The translations under genes were made by a program, and so were the position numbers. DNA of 40,602 nucleotides from Lachnospiraceae bacterium (GTDB taxonomy: Bacteria > Bacillota > Clostridia > Lachnospirales > Lachnospiraceae), in NCBI GenBank assembly GCA_017428265.1, contig JAFRRD010000049.1, forward strand, positions 1 through 40,602, read 5' to 3'. Positions 7,257-16,310 of the stretch are shown in pieces; the stretch's first letter is position 1, and each line of letters starts with the position of its first letter. The notes beneath the pieces were generated by a model, which worked only from the letters and a program-made list of their open reading frames with translations, had not been told where the DNA came from and did no database searches.

Positions 7257-10200
7257 ATGTATTTAAAAAAGATCGAAGCACAGGGCTTCAAATCCTTTGC
7301 CAATAAAGCCGTTCTGGAATTCTCTCCGGGTATCATGGGCATCGTCGGACCGAACGGCAGCGGAAAGAGCAACGTCGCGGACGCCGTGCGCTGGGTGCTG
7401 GGTGAACAGAGCGCCAAGCAGCTGCGCGGCGGCAGTATGCAGGACGTTATTTTTTCCGGTACCGAAGCGCGCAAACCGATGGGCTATGCCTATGTTTCGC
7501 TTACCCTGGACAATGCGGACCATGTGCTGCCCGTCGATTATGACGAGGTGACCGTGACGCGCCAGGTGTTCCGTTCCGGCGAGAGCGAATACCGCATCAA
7601 CGGAAATCCCTGCCGGCTCCGCGACATCTATGAGATGTTTTACGATTCCGGAATCGGTAAGGAAGGCTATTCCATCATCGGACAGGGCCAGATCGACCAG
7701 GTCCTGAGCAACAAACCCGAGGAACGGCGACTGATGTTCGATGAAGCCGCCGGCATCACGAAATACAGGAAGCGCCGCGACATCACGGCGAAAAAACTGG
7801 ACAGCGAACGCCAGTCCCTGCAGCGCATCAGCGATATCATCGGTGAACTGAAGCGCCAGGTCGGTCCGCTGGAAAAACAGTCGGCGAAGGCAAAGACCTA
7901 TCTGAAACTGAGGGACGAACTGCGTTCCTACGAGATCGGTGCCTATTACCTTGAAGCGACGGATCTGGAAAAGAAGCTGGGAAAGACCCAGGAAGACCTG
8001 GAGATCGTTACCGGCGACCTGGAAAAGTCGCATGCCGACGAGGATACGCTGAAGCAGCAGTATGACGAACTGACGAAACTCGGCGAGGCGCTGGACGGCG
8101 AACTGCAGGGCGCACGCGGCGAGCTGGCCGACCTGCGCGTTCTGAAAGAGAACAAGGAAGGCCGCATCATCCTGCTCGAAGAGCAGATCCGGACTTCGGC
8201 GGCGAGCCAGGGCCTGACGGCCGACCGCATCGCGGCGCTGGACCGCCAGATCGCCGAGATCAATGCCGAAAAAGAAGACATTTACCGCCAGAAAAACGAA
8301 CTCGACGTTCAGCTTGACGAATCGGACGACCGCATCAGCGCCGCTGAGACCGAAGCCGAAGATACCGAAGAAGAGATCCGCGCCGTCGAATTCGAACTGG
8401 AACAGAAGAACCGCTTCATCATCGAGACGATGAATGAAAAGGTGAATATCAGCGGCGAGCTGCAGGGGCTGAACTCCAAGGAAGAGCAGATGCAGCTCCG
8501 TGTTCGCGCGATCGAACAGACCCTGAAGGAAAACCGCAAAAAGAGCCGTGAGCGCGAGGAACAGAGCCGGGCGCTGTCGGCATCCCTTGACGACATGCGC
8601 GCGGAACTGGCCCGCCTGAAAGAAGAGGCGGATACGCATCGCGAAGCGCAGAAAAAAGCAGAAGAGACTCTGACAAAGAGCCGCGAGGCTTTCCATCAGT
8701 TTTCCCGCGAATATTCCGTCCTGCAGACAAGACGCGAGACGCTCGAAAACCTTGCCGAACGTTACGAGGGCTACAACCAAAGCGTCAGGCGCGTCATGGA
8801 GCAGAAAGCGAAGTTCCCGGGTGTACGCGGCGTGACCGCCGATCTGATCACAACCGACAAGCGCTATGAGACGGCAATCGAGACCGCACTCGGCGGACGT
8901 ATTCAGAACGTTGTCACCGATACCGAAGACACGGCTAAGCGGATCATCGAATACCTTAAGGAGAACCGTTTCGGACGGGTGACTTTCCTGCCCGTTGATG
9001 CCGTGGACGGACCCGAGGCATTTCCTTTCCCGGAAGCGCTCCGGGAAAAAGGCGTGATCGGCAGAGCGAGCGAACTGGTCAAAGCGGATAAGTCCCTTGC
9101 CGGTGTGGTCCGCTTCCTGCTCGGACACGTCCTTGTGGCCGAAGATATGGACAAAGCACTCAGCCTTGCCCGGAAATACCGCTACCGCATGCACATCGTG
9201 ACGCTTGAGGGCGAATATCTGGCGCCCGGCGGCTCGATCTCCGGCGGTGCGTTCAAGTCCTCCTCCAACCTTCTCGGCCGCAGCCGTGAGCTTGCCGAGG
9301 TCACGGAGACACTGAAACAGAAGAAAAAGGACCTCGATGCGGCAAAACTGAACGCCGATGAAGCGGAAAAACTCGCTTCTGCCGAGCGTGAACTCTTTGA
9401 GAAAGCCGCTGCCGAACGATCTTCATTGAGCCTTAAGGAGGCAGCGCTGTCATCGCAGGCAGAAAGCAGAAAACGCGAAGACAGGGAAGCCCTGGAACGG
9501 GATACTGCCCTCGAAGTGGAGCAGCAGAAGATCAGGGAAGACATCAAAGCCGTTGCCGAAGAGAGACTGCGCATCCAGAAGCGTGCCGTCGGTCTTGACC
9601 GCGACAATGAGACCCGCCAGAGCGAAGTCAGCCGCTCCATGCACCGCCTTGAGAAAGAAAAGGAAAAACTGGCGGAAAAGACGAAGATCCTGGAAGATCT
9701 CCGTCTTGAATTTGCCAACCTGAACCAGAAGAATGAATTCATCCTGGAGAATATCCGCCGCCTGAACAGCGAGACCGACCGCCTGGAAGAAGAAAAGAAA
9801 ACGCTCGGCAGTACCGTCGGCAATGAGGAGGAAGCGGAAGCCGAGCGCCGCTCCGAGATCGAGCAGCTCCGGAAAGAGATCGAAGACGAGACGGCCCGGA
9901 TGAACGAACTGGACATTTTCCTGGAAGAAAAGCAGAAAGAACAGGAAGTGCAGCGGACAAAACAACAGGGCTTTTTCGAGGCCAGGGAAGATCTGACCCG
10001 ACGCATTTCCGAACTCGACAAGGAAAACTACCGTCTCGAAGCCAATAAGCAGCGTCTCGAGGAACAGATCGAAAAACAGGCCGAATACATCTGGTCCGAA
10101 TACGAAATGACCCCGTCACAGGCCAAGGCGACGCGCCGCGAGGATATCGTTTCCCTGACCGAAGCGAGACGATACATTGCCCAGAAGAAGGGAGAGATCA

Positions 10201-10832
10201 AAGAACTCGGTCCGGTCAACGTCGGTGCCATCGACGAATATAAGGAAGTCGCTGAACGCTACGAATTCCTGAATGCGCAGTACGAAGACCTCGTCAAGGC
10301 GGAAGGCGAGCTGGTCGGCATGATCAGTGAGCTGGAAAGCGGCATGCGGAAGCAGTTCAAGGAGCGCTTCGAACAGATCCGCGCCGAATTCGGCAAGGTC
10401 TTCAGTGAACTGTTTGCCGGCGGCAAGGGCTCGCTCGAACTGGAACCCGGCGAGGACGTGCTTTCGGCGGGCGTCATCATCAATGCACAGCCGCCGGGCA
10501 AGAAACTGGTCAACATGATGCAGCTTTCCGGCGGGGAAAAGGCCCTGACGGCGATCGCGCTGCTCTTTGCGATCCAGAACTTAAAGCCTTCGCCGTTCTG
10601 CCTGCTCGATGAGATCGAAGCCGCCCTCGACGAACCGAACGTGAACCGCTTTGCGGACTATCTGGCACGTCTCAAGGGCTCGACGCAGTTCATCGTGATC
10701 ACGCACCGCCGCGGCACGATGGAAATGACCGACCGCCTCTACGGCATCACGATGCAGGAAAAAGGCGTGTCCGCACTGGTCTCGGTCAGCCTGACCGATG
10801 CGAAGAAAACGAAGGAACTTTTAGGAGAATGA
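7257..10832 (+). CDS. smc: chromosome segregation protein SMC
   Basis: SMC is the ATPase of the bacterial condensin complex with ScpA and ScpB. The 1191-residue product has the full layout. The N-terminal head carries Walker A GPNGSGKSN at 31-39. Two long coiled coils flank a hinge at about 515-660 that starts near FPGVRGVTADL and contains glycine-rich GGSISGGAF. The C-terminal head has signature LSGGEKALTAIALLF at about 1090 and Walker B FCLLDEIEAALDE at about 1114. The SD (AAAGGA) is about 14 bases from the ATG, rather long. Because of its codon bias the coiled coil creates long antisense open frames, which I treat as shadows. ftsY starts one base after the stop codon. Confidence 0.97.
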   Translation: MYLKKIEAQGFKSFANKAVLEFSPGIMGIVGPNGSGKSNVADAVRWVLGEQSAKQLRGGSMQDVIFSGTEARKPMGYAYVSLTLDNADHVLPVDYDEVTVTRQVFRSGESEYRINGNPCRLRDIYEMFYDSGIGKEGYSIIGQGQIDQVLSNKPEERRLMFDEAAGITKYRKRRDITAKKLDSERQSLQRISDIIGELKRQVGPLEKQSAKAKTYLKLRDELRSYEIGAYYLEATDLEKKLGKTQEDLEIVTGDLEKSHADEDTLKQQYDELTKLGEALDGELQGARGELADLRVLKENKEGRIILLEEQIRTSAASQGLTADRIAALDRQIAEINAEKEDIYRQKNELDVQLDESDDRISAAETEAEDTEEEIRAVEFELEQKNRFIIETMNEKVNISGELQGLNSKEEQMQLRVRAIEQTLKENRKKSREREEQSRALSASLDDMRAELARLKEEADTHREAQKKAEETLTKSREAFHQFSREYSVLQTRRETLENLAERYEGYNQSVRRVMEQKAKFPGVRGVTADLITTDKRYETAIETALGGRIQNVVTDTEDTAKRIIEYLKENRFGRVTFLPVDAVDGPEAFPFPEALREKGVIGRASELVKADKSLAGVVRFLLGHVLVAEDMDKALSLARKYRYRMHIVTLEGEYLAPGGSISGGAFKSSSNLLGRSRELAEVTETLKQKKKDLDAAKLNADEAEKLASAERELFEKAAAERSSLSLKEAALSSQAESRKREDREALERDTALEVEQQKIREDIKAVAEERLRIQKRAVGLDRDNETRQSEVSRSMHRLEKEKEKLAEKTKILEDLRLEFANLNQKNEFILENIRRLNSETDRLEEEKKTLGSTVGNEEEAEAERRSEIEQLRKEIEDETARMNELDIFLEEKQKEQEVQRTKQQGFFEAREDLTRRISELDKENYRLEANKQRLEEQIEKQAEYIWSEYEMTPSQAKATRREDIVSLTEARRYIAQKKGEIKELGPVNVGAIDEYKEVAERYEFLNAQYEDLVKAEGELVGMISELESGMRKQFKERFEQIRAEFGKVFSELFAGGKGSLELEPGEDVLSAGVIINAQPPGKKLVNMMQLSGGEKALTAIALLFAIQNLKPSPFCLLDEIEAALDEPNVNRFADYLARLKGSTQFIVITHRRGTMEMTDRLYGITMQEKGVSALVSVSLTDAKKTKELLGE

Positions 10833-10833
10833 T

Positions 10834-11706
10834 ATGGCGAAAATAGGCTTTTTCGGCCGGCTGAAGCATCTCTTTGCCGCTTCCGACATCACGGAGGATT
10901 TCTTTGACGAACTTGAAGAGACATTGATCCTGTCCGACGTCGGCATGGAGGCTTCCGAGGAGATCATCGCGGAGCTGCGGCGCCGCGTCGACATCCGCGG
11001 CCTGAAATTCACCGATGAATGCAAGGAATGCCTGAAGGATCTGATCAAGGAACGTCTGGAGGAACTGTATTCCGACCGCTACTGGGAGACGGAGCCGGCG
11101 CTTCTGATGATCGTGGGTGTGAACGGTGTCGGCAAGACCACGACGATCGGCAAGCTGGCCGCGTCGCTCGCGGCGGAAGGCCGGAATGTCATGCTGGTCG
11201 CAGCCGATACCTTCCGTGCCGGAGCCACCGAACAGCTGACCGTCTGGGCCGAAAGAAGCGGTGCAGACATCATTGCCCAGAAAGAAGGCGCAGACCCTTC
11301 AAGCGTGCTCTACGACGGCATTTCCGCGGCCCGTTCGCGGCGTTCCGACGTGATCCTGGTGGATACCGCCGGCCGCCTGCACAACAAGAAAAACCTGATG
11401 GACGAACTGGCCAAGATGAACCGCGTTGCCGAGCGCGAAGCCGGCAACTACCGAAAGGCCACGCTGATCGTACTCGACGCGACGACCGGCCAGAATGCGC
11501 TCAGCCAGGCCCGCGTCTTTACCGAAGCGACCGACGTGGCCGGGATCATCCTGACCAAGGTCGACGGTACCGCAAAAGGCGGTGTCGTGCTGGCCATCCA
11601 GCAGGAAATCGGCGTACCGATCGTGTATCTCGGCTGCGGCGAACGGGTCGGCGATCTGGAAGTCTTCGATGCCGACAGCTTCGTCGACGCGATGTTTGAG
11701 GAGTGA
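10834..11706 (+). CDS. ftsY: signal recognition particle receptor FtsY
   Basis: FtsY is the membrane-associated GTPase that receives SRP-ribosome complexes. The 290-residue product has a short N domain (FFDELEETLILSDVG) and the NG GTPase: G1 GVNGVGKTTT (about 95-104), DTFRAGATEQL, G3 DTAGRLHNK, G4 TKVDGTAKGG and the closing GCGERVGDLEVF. The long acidic A domain of E. coli FtsY is absent, as is usual in Bacillota; a short amphipathic start (MAKIGFFGRLKHLF) may contact the membrane. It starts one base after smc, so the two are translationally coupled. The partner genes ffh and ylxM do not follow here. Confidence 0.97.
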   Translation: MAKIGFFGRLKHLFAASDITEDFFDELEETLILSDVGMEASEEIIAELRRRVDIRGLKFTDECKECLKDLIKERLEELYSDRYWETEPALLMIVGVNGVGKTTTIGKLAASLAAEGRNVMLVAADTFRAGATEQLTVWAERSGADIIAQKEGADPSSVLYDGISAARSRRSDVILVDTAGRLHNKKNLMDELAKMNRVAEREAGNYRKATLIVLDATTGQNALSQARVFTEATDVAGIILTKVDGTAKGGVVLAIQQEIGVPIVYLGCGERVGDLEVFDADSFVDAMFEE

Positions 11707-11710
11707 TCTC

Positions 11711-11735
11711 AGCGGCTTTTTTCGGCTGCTTTTTT
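11711..11735 (+). terminator. weak intrinsic terminator after ftsY
   Basis: AGCGGC (11711-11716) can pair with GCTGCT (11725-11730), six pairs with one G-U, with a T-rich loop, followed by five T. It probably gives partial termination, since no room for a separate promoter remains before dnaE at 11757. Confidence 0.45.
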
Positions 11736-11756
11736 CCACGATAAGGAGTTTAAGCC

Positions 11757-14700
11757 ATGGATTTTACCCATCTGCATGTCCATACGGAATACAGCCTGCT
11801 CGACGGTTCAGGCAAGATCCGGGAAATGGTCGCCCGGGCCAAAGAACTCGGCATGGATTCCCTTGCGATCACCGATCACGGCGTGATGTACGGCGTGATC
11901 GATTTTTACCGTGCCTGCAAGGACGAAGGCATCCGGCCGATCCTCGGCTGCGAGGTCTATGTCGCCCCCGGTTCGCGCCTCGACCGTGAGCCCGGCGCCG
12001 GCGACGACCGCTATTACCATCTGGTCCTGCTGGCCGAAAACGACAAGGGCTACGCCAACCTGATGAGGCTCGTTTCGCAGGGCTTCATCGACGGCTATTA
12101 CTACCGGCCGCGCGTGGACAAGGAACTGCTCCGGCAGTATCACGAAGGCATCATAGCGCTCAGCGCATGCCTTGCGGGCGAAGTGCCGCGCTGGCTGCAG
12201 AGAGGCATGTACGAGGAGGCGAAGGCCGCCGCGCTGGAGCACCTGGAGATCTTCGGGGAGAACAATTATTTCCTCGAACTGCAGGATCACGGCATCCCGG
12301 AACAGAAGGCCGTCAACATGCAGCTGATTCGCCTTTCGCAGGAGACCGGGATCCCGCTCGTCTGCACGAATGACATTCACTATACTCTGGCGGAAGATGC
12401 GGAAGTGCACGACCTGCTGCTCTGCATCCAGACCGGCAAAAAGGTCAGCGACGAAGACCGCATGCGCTACGAAGGCGGCCAGTACTACATCAAGTCCGAA
12501 GAGGAGATGCGGAGCGTCTTTCCCTATGCGCAGGAAGCGCTGGAACGCACGCACGAGATCGCCGAACGCTGCAATGTGAACATTGAATTCGGCGTGACGA
12601 AGCTGCCGCATTACGACGTGCCCGAAGGCTTTACCGCCGAATCCTTCCTGCGGCACCTTTGCGATGAGGGCATTGCGAAACGCTATCAGCCTGTATCAAA
12701 GGAAGTCAGGGAACGCCTGGAATACGAACTTGACGTCATCGTAAAGATGGGCTATGTGGACTACTTCCTGATCGTCTGGGATTTCATCAATTACGCCCGG
12801 ACGCACGGCATTGCCGTCGGCCCCGGCCGCGGCTCGGGTGCCGGCTCAATCGTGGCCTATTCGCTGTATATTACGAACGTCGACCCGCTGGCCTATGACC
12901 TCCTGTTTGAACGCTTCCTGAATCCCGAACGCGTGACGATGCCGGATATCGATATCGATTTCTGCTACGAGCGGCGCGGCGAAGTCATCGATTACGTGAC
13001 CCGCAAATACGGGGAGGACAGCGTGGTGCAGATCGTGACTTTCGGCACGCTGCAGGCACGCGGTGTCATCCGCGACGTCGGACGCGTGCTGGACCTTCCT
13101 TATGCTTTCTGCGATAAGATCGCCAAAATGATCCCGAAGGACCTGGATATCACCCTCGACAAGGCGCTGGAGCGGAGCCGCGAGTTCGCCGATGCCTACC
13201 GGGAAGACCCGCAGGTGAAGAAGGTCGTGGATTTCGCCAAACGCCTTGAGGGTCTGCCGCGACATGCCTCGACTCACGCCGCCGGCGTCGTCATCTGCAG
13301 CCGGCCGGCCTATGAATTCGTTCCGCTTTCCCGGAGCGCCGACGGACAGCTGACCACGCAGTTCACCATGACGACGATCGAGCAGCTGGGCCTTCTGAAA
13401 ATGGATTTTCTGGGCCTCAGGACCCTGACCGTGATCCGGGACGCCATACAGTTTGTCAAGGAACGGACCGGCCGCGTCATCGATCTCGATACCCTGCCGC
13501 TGGATGACCGGAAGGTCTTCGACCTCATCGGTTCCGGCCGCGACGAGGGCATTTTCCAGCTTGAATCCGGCGGCATGAAGAGCTTCATGAAAGAACTGAA
13601 GCCGCACAACATCGAAGATGTCATCGCAGGCATCGCGCTTTACCGACCCGGTCCCATGCGCTTCATCCCGGCCTATGTTCGCGCCAAGAATGGCGGCACG
13701 CCGGTCACCTACCTGACACCGAAGCTGAAACCGATCCTGGAAGCCACCTACGGCTGCATCGTCTATCAGGAGCAGGTCATGCAGATCGTCCGCGATCTGG
13801 GCGGTTATACGCTCGGGCGCAGCGACCTCGTGCGCCGTGCGATGAGCAAGAAAAAAGCCTCCGTGATGGAGAAGGAGCGGAACAATTTTGTCTACGGCAA
13901 CCCTGAGGAAGGCATTCCCGGGTGTCTTGCGAACGGCATTCCCGAGTCCGTTGCCCACCAGATCTACGACAGCATGATGGACTTCGCCCAGTACGCCTTC
14001 AACAAGGCGCACGCGACCTGCTACGCGGTCGTTGGCTACTGGACCGCGTATCTGAAACTGTATTATCCCGCGGAGTTCATGTCGGCCCTGCTGACCAGCG
14101 TGATGGATGTTTCAACCAAGGTCGCGGAATACATCAGCGTCTGCCGTCAGATGGGGCTGAAGATCCTTCCGCCGGACATCAACGAAAGCAGTTACGGCTT
14201 CACGCCCTGCGGCGAGAGCAGCATCCGTTACGGCCTGTCGGCGATCAAGAACGTCGGCCGGAACGTCGTGGACGCGGTCATCGCTGAAAGGGAACGCGGC
14301 GGCGCTTTTACGGGGATCGGTGACTTCCTCGGCAGGATGACCGGCCGCGAGATCAACAAGCGCATCGTCGAAAACTTCATCTTTTCCGGGGCCTTCGATA
14401 CCCTTCCGGGTACGCGCAGCCAGAAGATCGCCGTCTATGCGGATCTGATGGACAAAAAACAGAAGGCAAAGAAAGACGCCGTCGAAGGCCAGATGAGCCT
14501 GTTCGATTTCGCCGCACCTGAAGACAGGGCGGCGCGGGATACCTTCCCGGATATTCCGGATTATTCCAAGGCGGACCGCCTTGCCTATGAAAAAGAAGTC
14601 CTCGGTCTTTATGTCAGCGGCCATCCGCTTGAAGAGGACGAGGAACGGCTGCGCCGCAACGTGACCGCCAGGATCTCCGATTTCAACGTGGATGAGGAGA

Positions 14701-15251
14701 GCGGTGAGGCCGGCGTGATCGACGGTTCCGTCCAGACGATCGGCGGCATCATCACGCGGAAGACCGTCCGGAACACCAAGAACGGCAAGTCCATGATCAT
14801 CCTGAATGTGGAGGACCTGACCGACTCGATCGAAGTCCTGCTGTTTCCGAAGGATGCCGAAGCCTACCGCGACAAGGCAGAAGAGGGCGCGCGGGTCTTC
14901 ATCCGCGGACGCGTCTCCATCGGCGATGATCCGAAGGGCAAACTGATCTGCGAGCAGATGCTGCGCTTCGACGAACTGGAACATGAACTGTGGGTCCTTT
15001 ATCCGGATCAGGAAAGCTTTCAGGAGGATGAACGGCGGCTTCTGAAGCTCCTGCAGGGAGAGCCCGCGATCATCGCGATCCGGAAAACCAGACAGATCAA
15101 GCACCTTCCCGGCGTTGCGGGACGGGGCCTGACGGAAGATGTTTACCGGGAACTTCTTGAGACTTACGGCAGCGACAAAATGGCGCTCCGCGAGAAAAAA
15201 GTTGAAGATTGCTGGAAGAAGACGTATAATAATTCGCATAAATTTTTCTGA
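11757..15251 (+). CDS. dnaE: DNA polymerase III subunit alpha (DnaE type)
   Basis: This is a C-family replicative DNA polymerase. The 1164-residue product begins with a PHP domain (HLHVHTEYSLLDGSGK at 5-20, ITDHGVMYG, LGCEVYV) whose metal-ligand residues look intact. The palm has the catalytic PDIDIDF at about 395-401 and the segment GPGRGSGAGSIVAY before it. Fingers and helix-hairpin-helix regions follow, then an OB-fold (QTIGGIITRKTVRNTKNG onwards, about 985-1065). Length matches E. coli-type DnaE rather than PolC, which has an embedded exonuclease. AAGGAG lies before the ATG. The last 50 bases contain the pfkA promoter. No intein is visible. Confidence 0.97.
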   Translation: MDFTHLHVHTEYSLLDGSGKIREMVARAKELGMDSLAITDHGVMYGVIDFYRACKDEGIRPILGCEVYVAPGSRLDREPGAGDDRYYHLVLLAENDKGYANLMRLVSQGFIDGYYYRPRVDKELLRQYHEGIIALSACLAGEVPRWLQRGMYEEAKAAALEHLEIFGENNYFLELQDHGIPEQKAVNMQLIRLSQETGIPLVCTNDIHYTLAEDAEVHDLLLCIQTGKKVSDEDRMRYEGGQYYIKSEEEMRSVFPYAQEALERTHEIAERCNVNIEFGVTKLPHYDVPEGFTAESFLRHLCDEGIAKRYQPVSKEVRERLEYELDVIVKMGYVDYFLIVWDFINYARTHGIAVGPGRGSGAGSIVAYSLYITNVDPLAYDLLFERFLNPERVTMPDIDIDFCYERRGEVIDYVTRKYGEDSVVQIVTFGTLQARGVIRDVGRVLDLPYAFCDKIAKMIPKDLDITLDKALERSREFADAYREDPQVKKVVDFAKRLEGLPRHASTHAAGVVICSRPAYEFVPLSRSADGQLTTQFTMTTIEQLGLLKMDFLGLRTLTVIRDAIQFVKERTGRVIDLDTLPLDDRKVFDLIGSGRDEGIFQLESGGMKSFMKELKPHNIEDVIAGIALYRPGPMRFIPAYVRAKNGGTPVTYLTPKLKPILEATYGCIVYQEQVMQIVRDLGGYTLGRSDLVRRAMSKKKASVMEKERNNFVYGNPEEGIPGCLANGIPESVAHQIYDSMMDFAQYAFNKAHATCYAVVGYWTAYLKLYYPAEFMSALLTSVMDVSTKVAEYISVCRQMGLKILPPDINESSYGFTPCGESSIRYGLSAIKNVGRNVVDAVIAERERGGAFTGIGDFLGRMTGREINKRIVENFIFSGAFDTLPGTRSQKIAVYADLMDKKQKAKKDAVEGQMSLFDFAAPEDRAARDTFPDIPDYSKADRLAYEKEVLGLYVSGHPLEEDEERLRRNVTARISDFNVDEESGEAGVIDGSVQTIGGIITRKTVRNTKNGKSMIILNVEDLTDSIEVLLFPKDAEAYRDKAEEGARVFIRGRVSIGDDPKGKLICEQMLRFDELEHELWVLYPDQESFQEDERRLLKLLQGEPAIIAIRKTRQIKHLPGVAGRGLTEDVYRELLETYGSDKMALREKKVEDCWKKTYNNSHKFF
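15202..15230 (+). promoter_or_regulatory. pfkA promoter inside the 3' end of dnaE
   Basis: TTGAAG (15202-15207), 17 bases and a perfect TATAAT (15225-15230) lie within the last 50 bases of dnaE. Transcription would begin near 15237, about 40 bases before the pfkA ATG. This would let glycolysis be expressed independently of the replication gene. Confidence 0.72.
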
Positions 15252-15275
15252 TCCAGAAAAGACAGGAGGCAGGCA

Positions 15276-16256
15276 ATGGCTGAGAAAAAGATCACGACGA
15301 TCGGCGTGCTGACAAGCGGAGGAGACGCCCCCGGCATGAATGCAGCGGTCAGGGCGGTCGTCAGGATAGGCATCAACAAGGGCTATAAGGTCGTCGGCAT
15401 CTACCGCGGCTATCACGGCCTGTTCAAAGAAGAATTCAGGGAACTGAGTGCATTCGACGTCAGGGATACGGTCCAGCACGGCGGCACGATCCTCTATACG
15501 GCGCGCAGCAAGCGCATGATGCAGGCGGACGGCCCTTCCGATGCGGCGAAGATCCTGAAAAAACACGGTATCGACGTCCTGGTCGCGATCGGCGGTGACG
15601 GCACCTTCCGCGGCGCACTCGAGATCGCCAGATGCGGCATCAACGTGATCGGCATCCCGGCGACGATCGACCTGGACATGGCCTGCACCGACTATACGAT
15701 CGGCTTTGACTCGGCGATCGACACGGCGGTCGACGCGATCGACAAGATCCGCGATTCCGGTACGGCGCACGAGCGCATCAGCATCATCGAAGTCATGGGC
15801 CGGAAGTGCGGCTCCATCGCCCTGTGGTGCGGTATTGCCAGCGGCGCGGAGGAGATCCTGATCCCGGAGACCTACGACTACAACGACAAGGCGCTGATCG
15901 ATCGGATCAAGGAACGCGAAGCGCTCGGCAAGAAGCAGCACATCATCATCAATGCGGAAGGCGTCGGCGATTCCGAAGCCCTTGCCCGCCGCATTGAAAA
16001 CGCTACCGGCATCGAAGCCAGGGCGACCATCCTCGGCTACATGCAGCGCGGCGGTTCACCGTCAACGCTGGACCGCGTCAAGGCGTCCCTCATGGGCGAA
16101 CAGGCCATCGAGTGCATCATCGCCGGCAGGATGAACCGCGCCATCATCGAGAAGAACGGAAAGATCCGTGACATGGATCTCGAAGAAGCGGTCAATGCGA
16201 AGAAGGAACCGTCCCGCGACCTGCTCGGCGTGGCCAAAAACCTGATCCGCCGCTGA
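15276..16256 (+). CDS. pfkA: 6-phosphofructokinase
   Basis: PFK phosphorylates fructose 6-phosphate in glycolysis. The 326-residue product has the bacterial PfkA fold: VLTSGGDAPGMNAAVRA (N-terminal nucleotide loop), IGGDGTFRGA, DYTIGFDSAIDTAVDAIDKI, VMGRKCG and QRGGSPS. GGDG (not GGDD) at the phosphoryl-donor site points to ATP rather than pyrophosphate. Two positions differ from E. coli PfkA: the catalytic PGTIDND reads PATIDLD (both Asp kept, Gly to Ala and Asn to Leu), and the fructose-phosphate-binding His of GHIQRGG is Tyr (GYMQRGG). I believe related Clostridia share such variants but cannot check here. AGGAGG is seven bases from the ATG. It has its own promoter in dnaE. Confidence 0.93.
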   Translation: MAEKKITTIGVLTSGGDAPGMNAAVRAVVRIGINKGYKVVGIYRGYHGLFKEEFRELSAFDVRDTVQHGGTILYTARSKRMMQADGPSDAAKILKKHGIDVLVAIGGDGTFRGALEIARCGINVIGIPATIDLDMACTDYTIGFDSAIDTAVDAIDKIRDSGTAHERISIIEVMGRKCGSIALWCGIASGAEEILIPETYDYNDKALIDRIKEREALGKKQHIIINAEGVGDSEALARRIENATGIEARATILGYMQRGGSPSTLDRVKASLMGEQAIECIIAGRMNRAIIEKNGKIRDMDLEEAVNAKKEPSRDLLGVAKNLIRR

Positions 16257-16310
16257 ACCGGAGCCGAAACGAATAAACGTTAGTAATACTCGGAGGAAGG
16301 AGGGGAGCAT

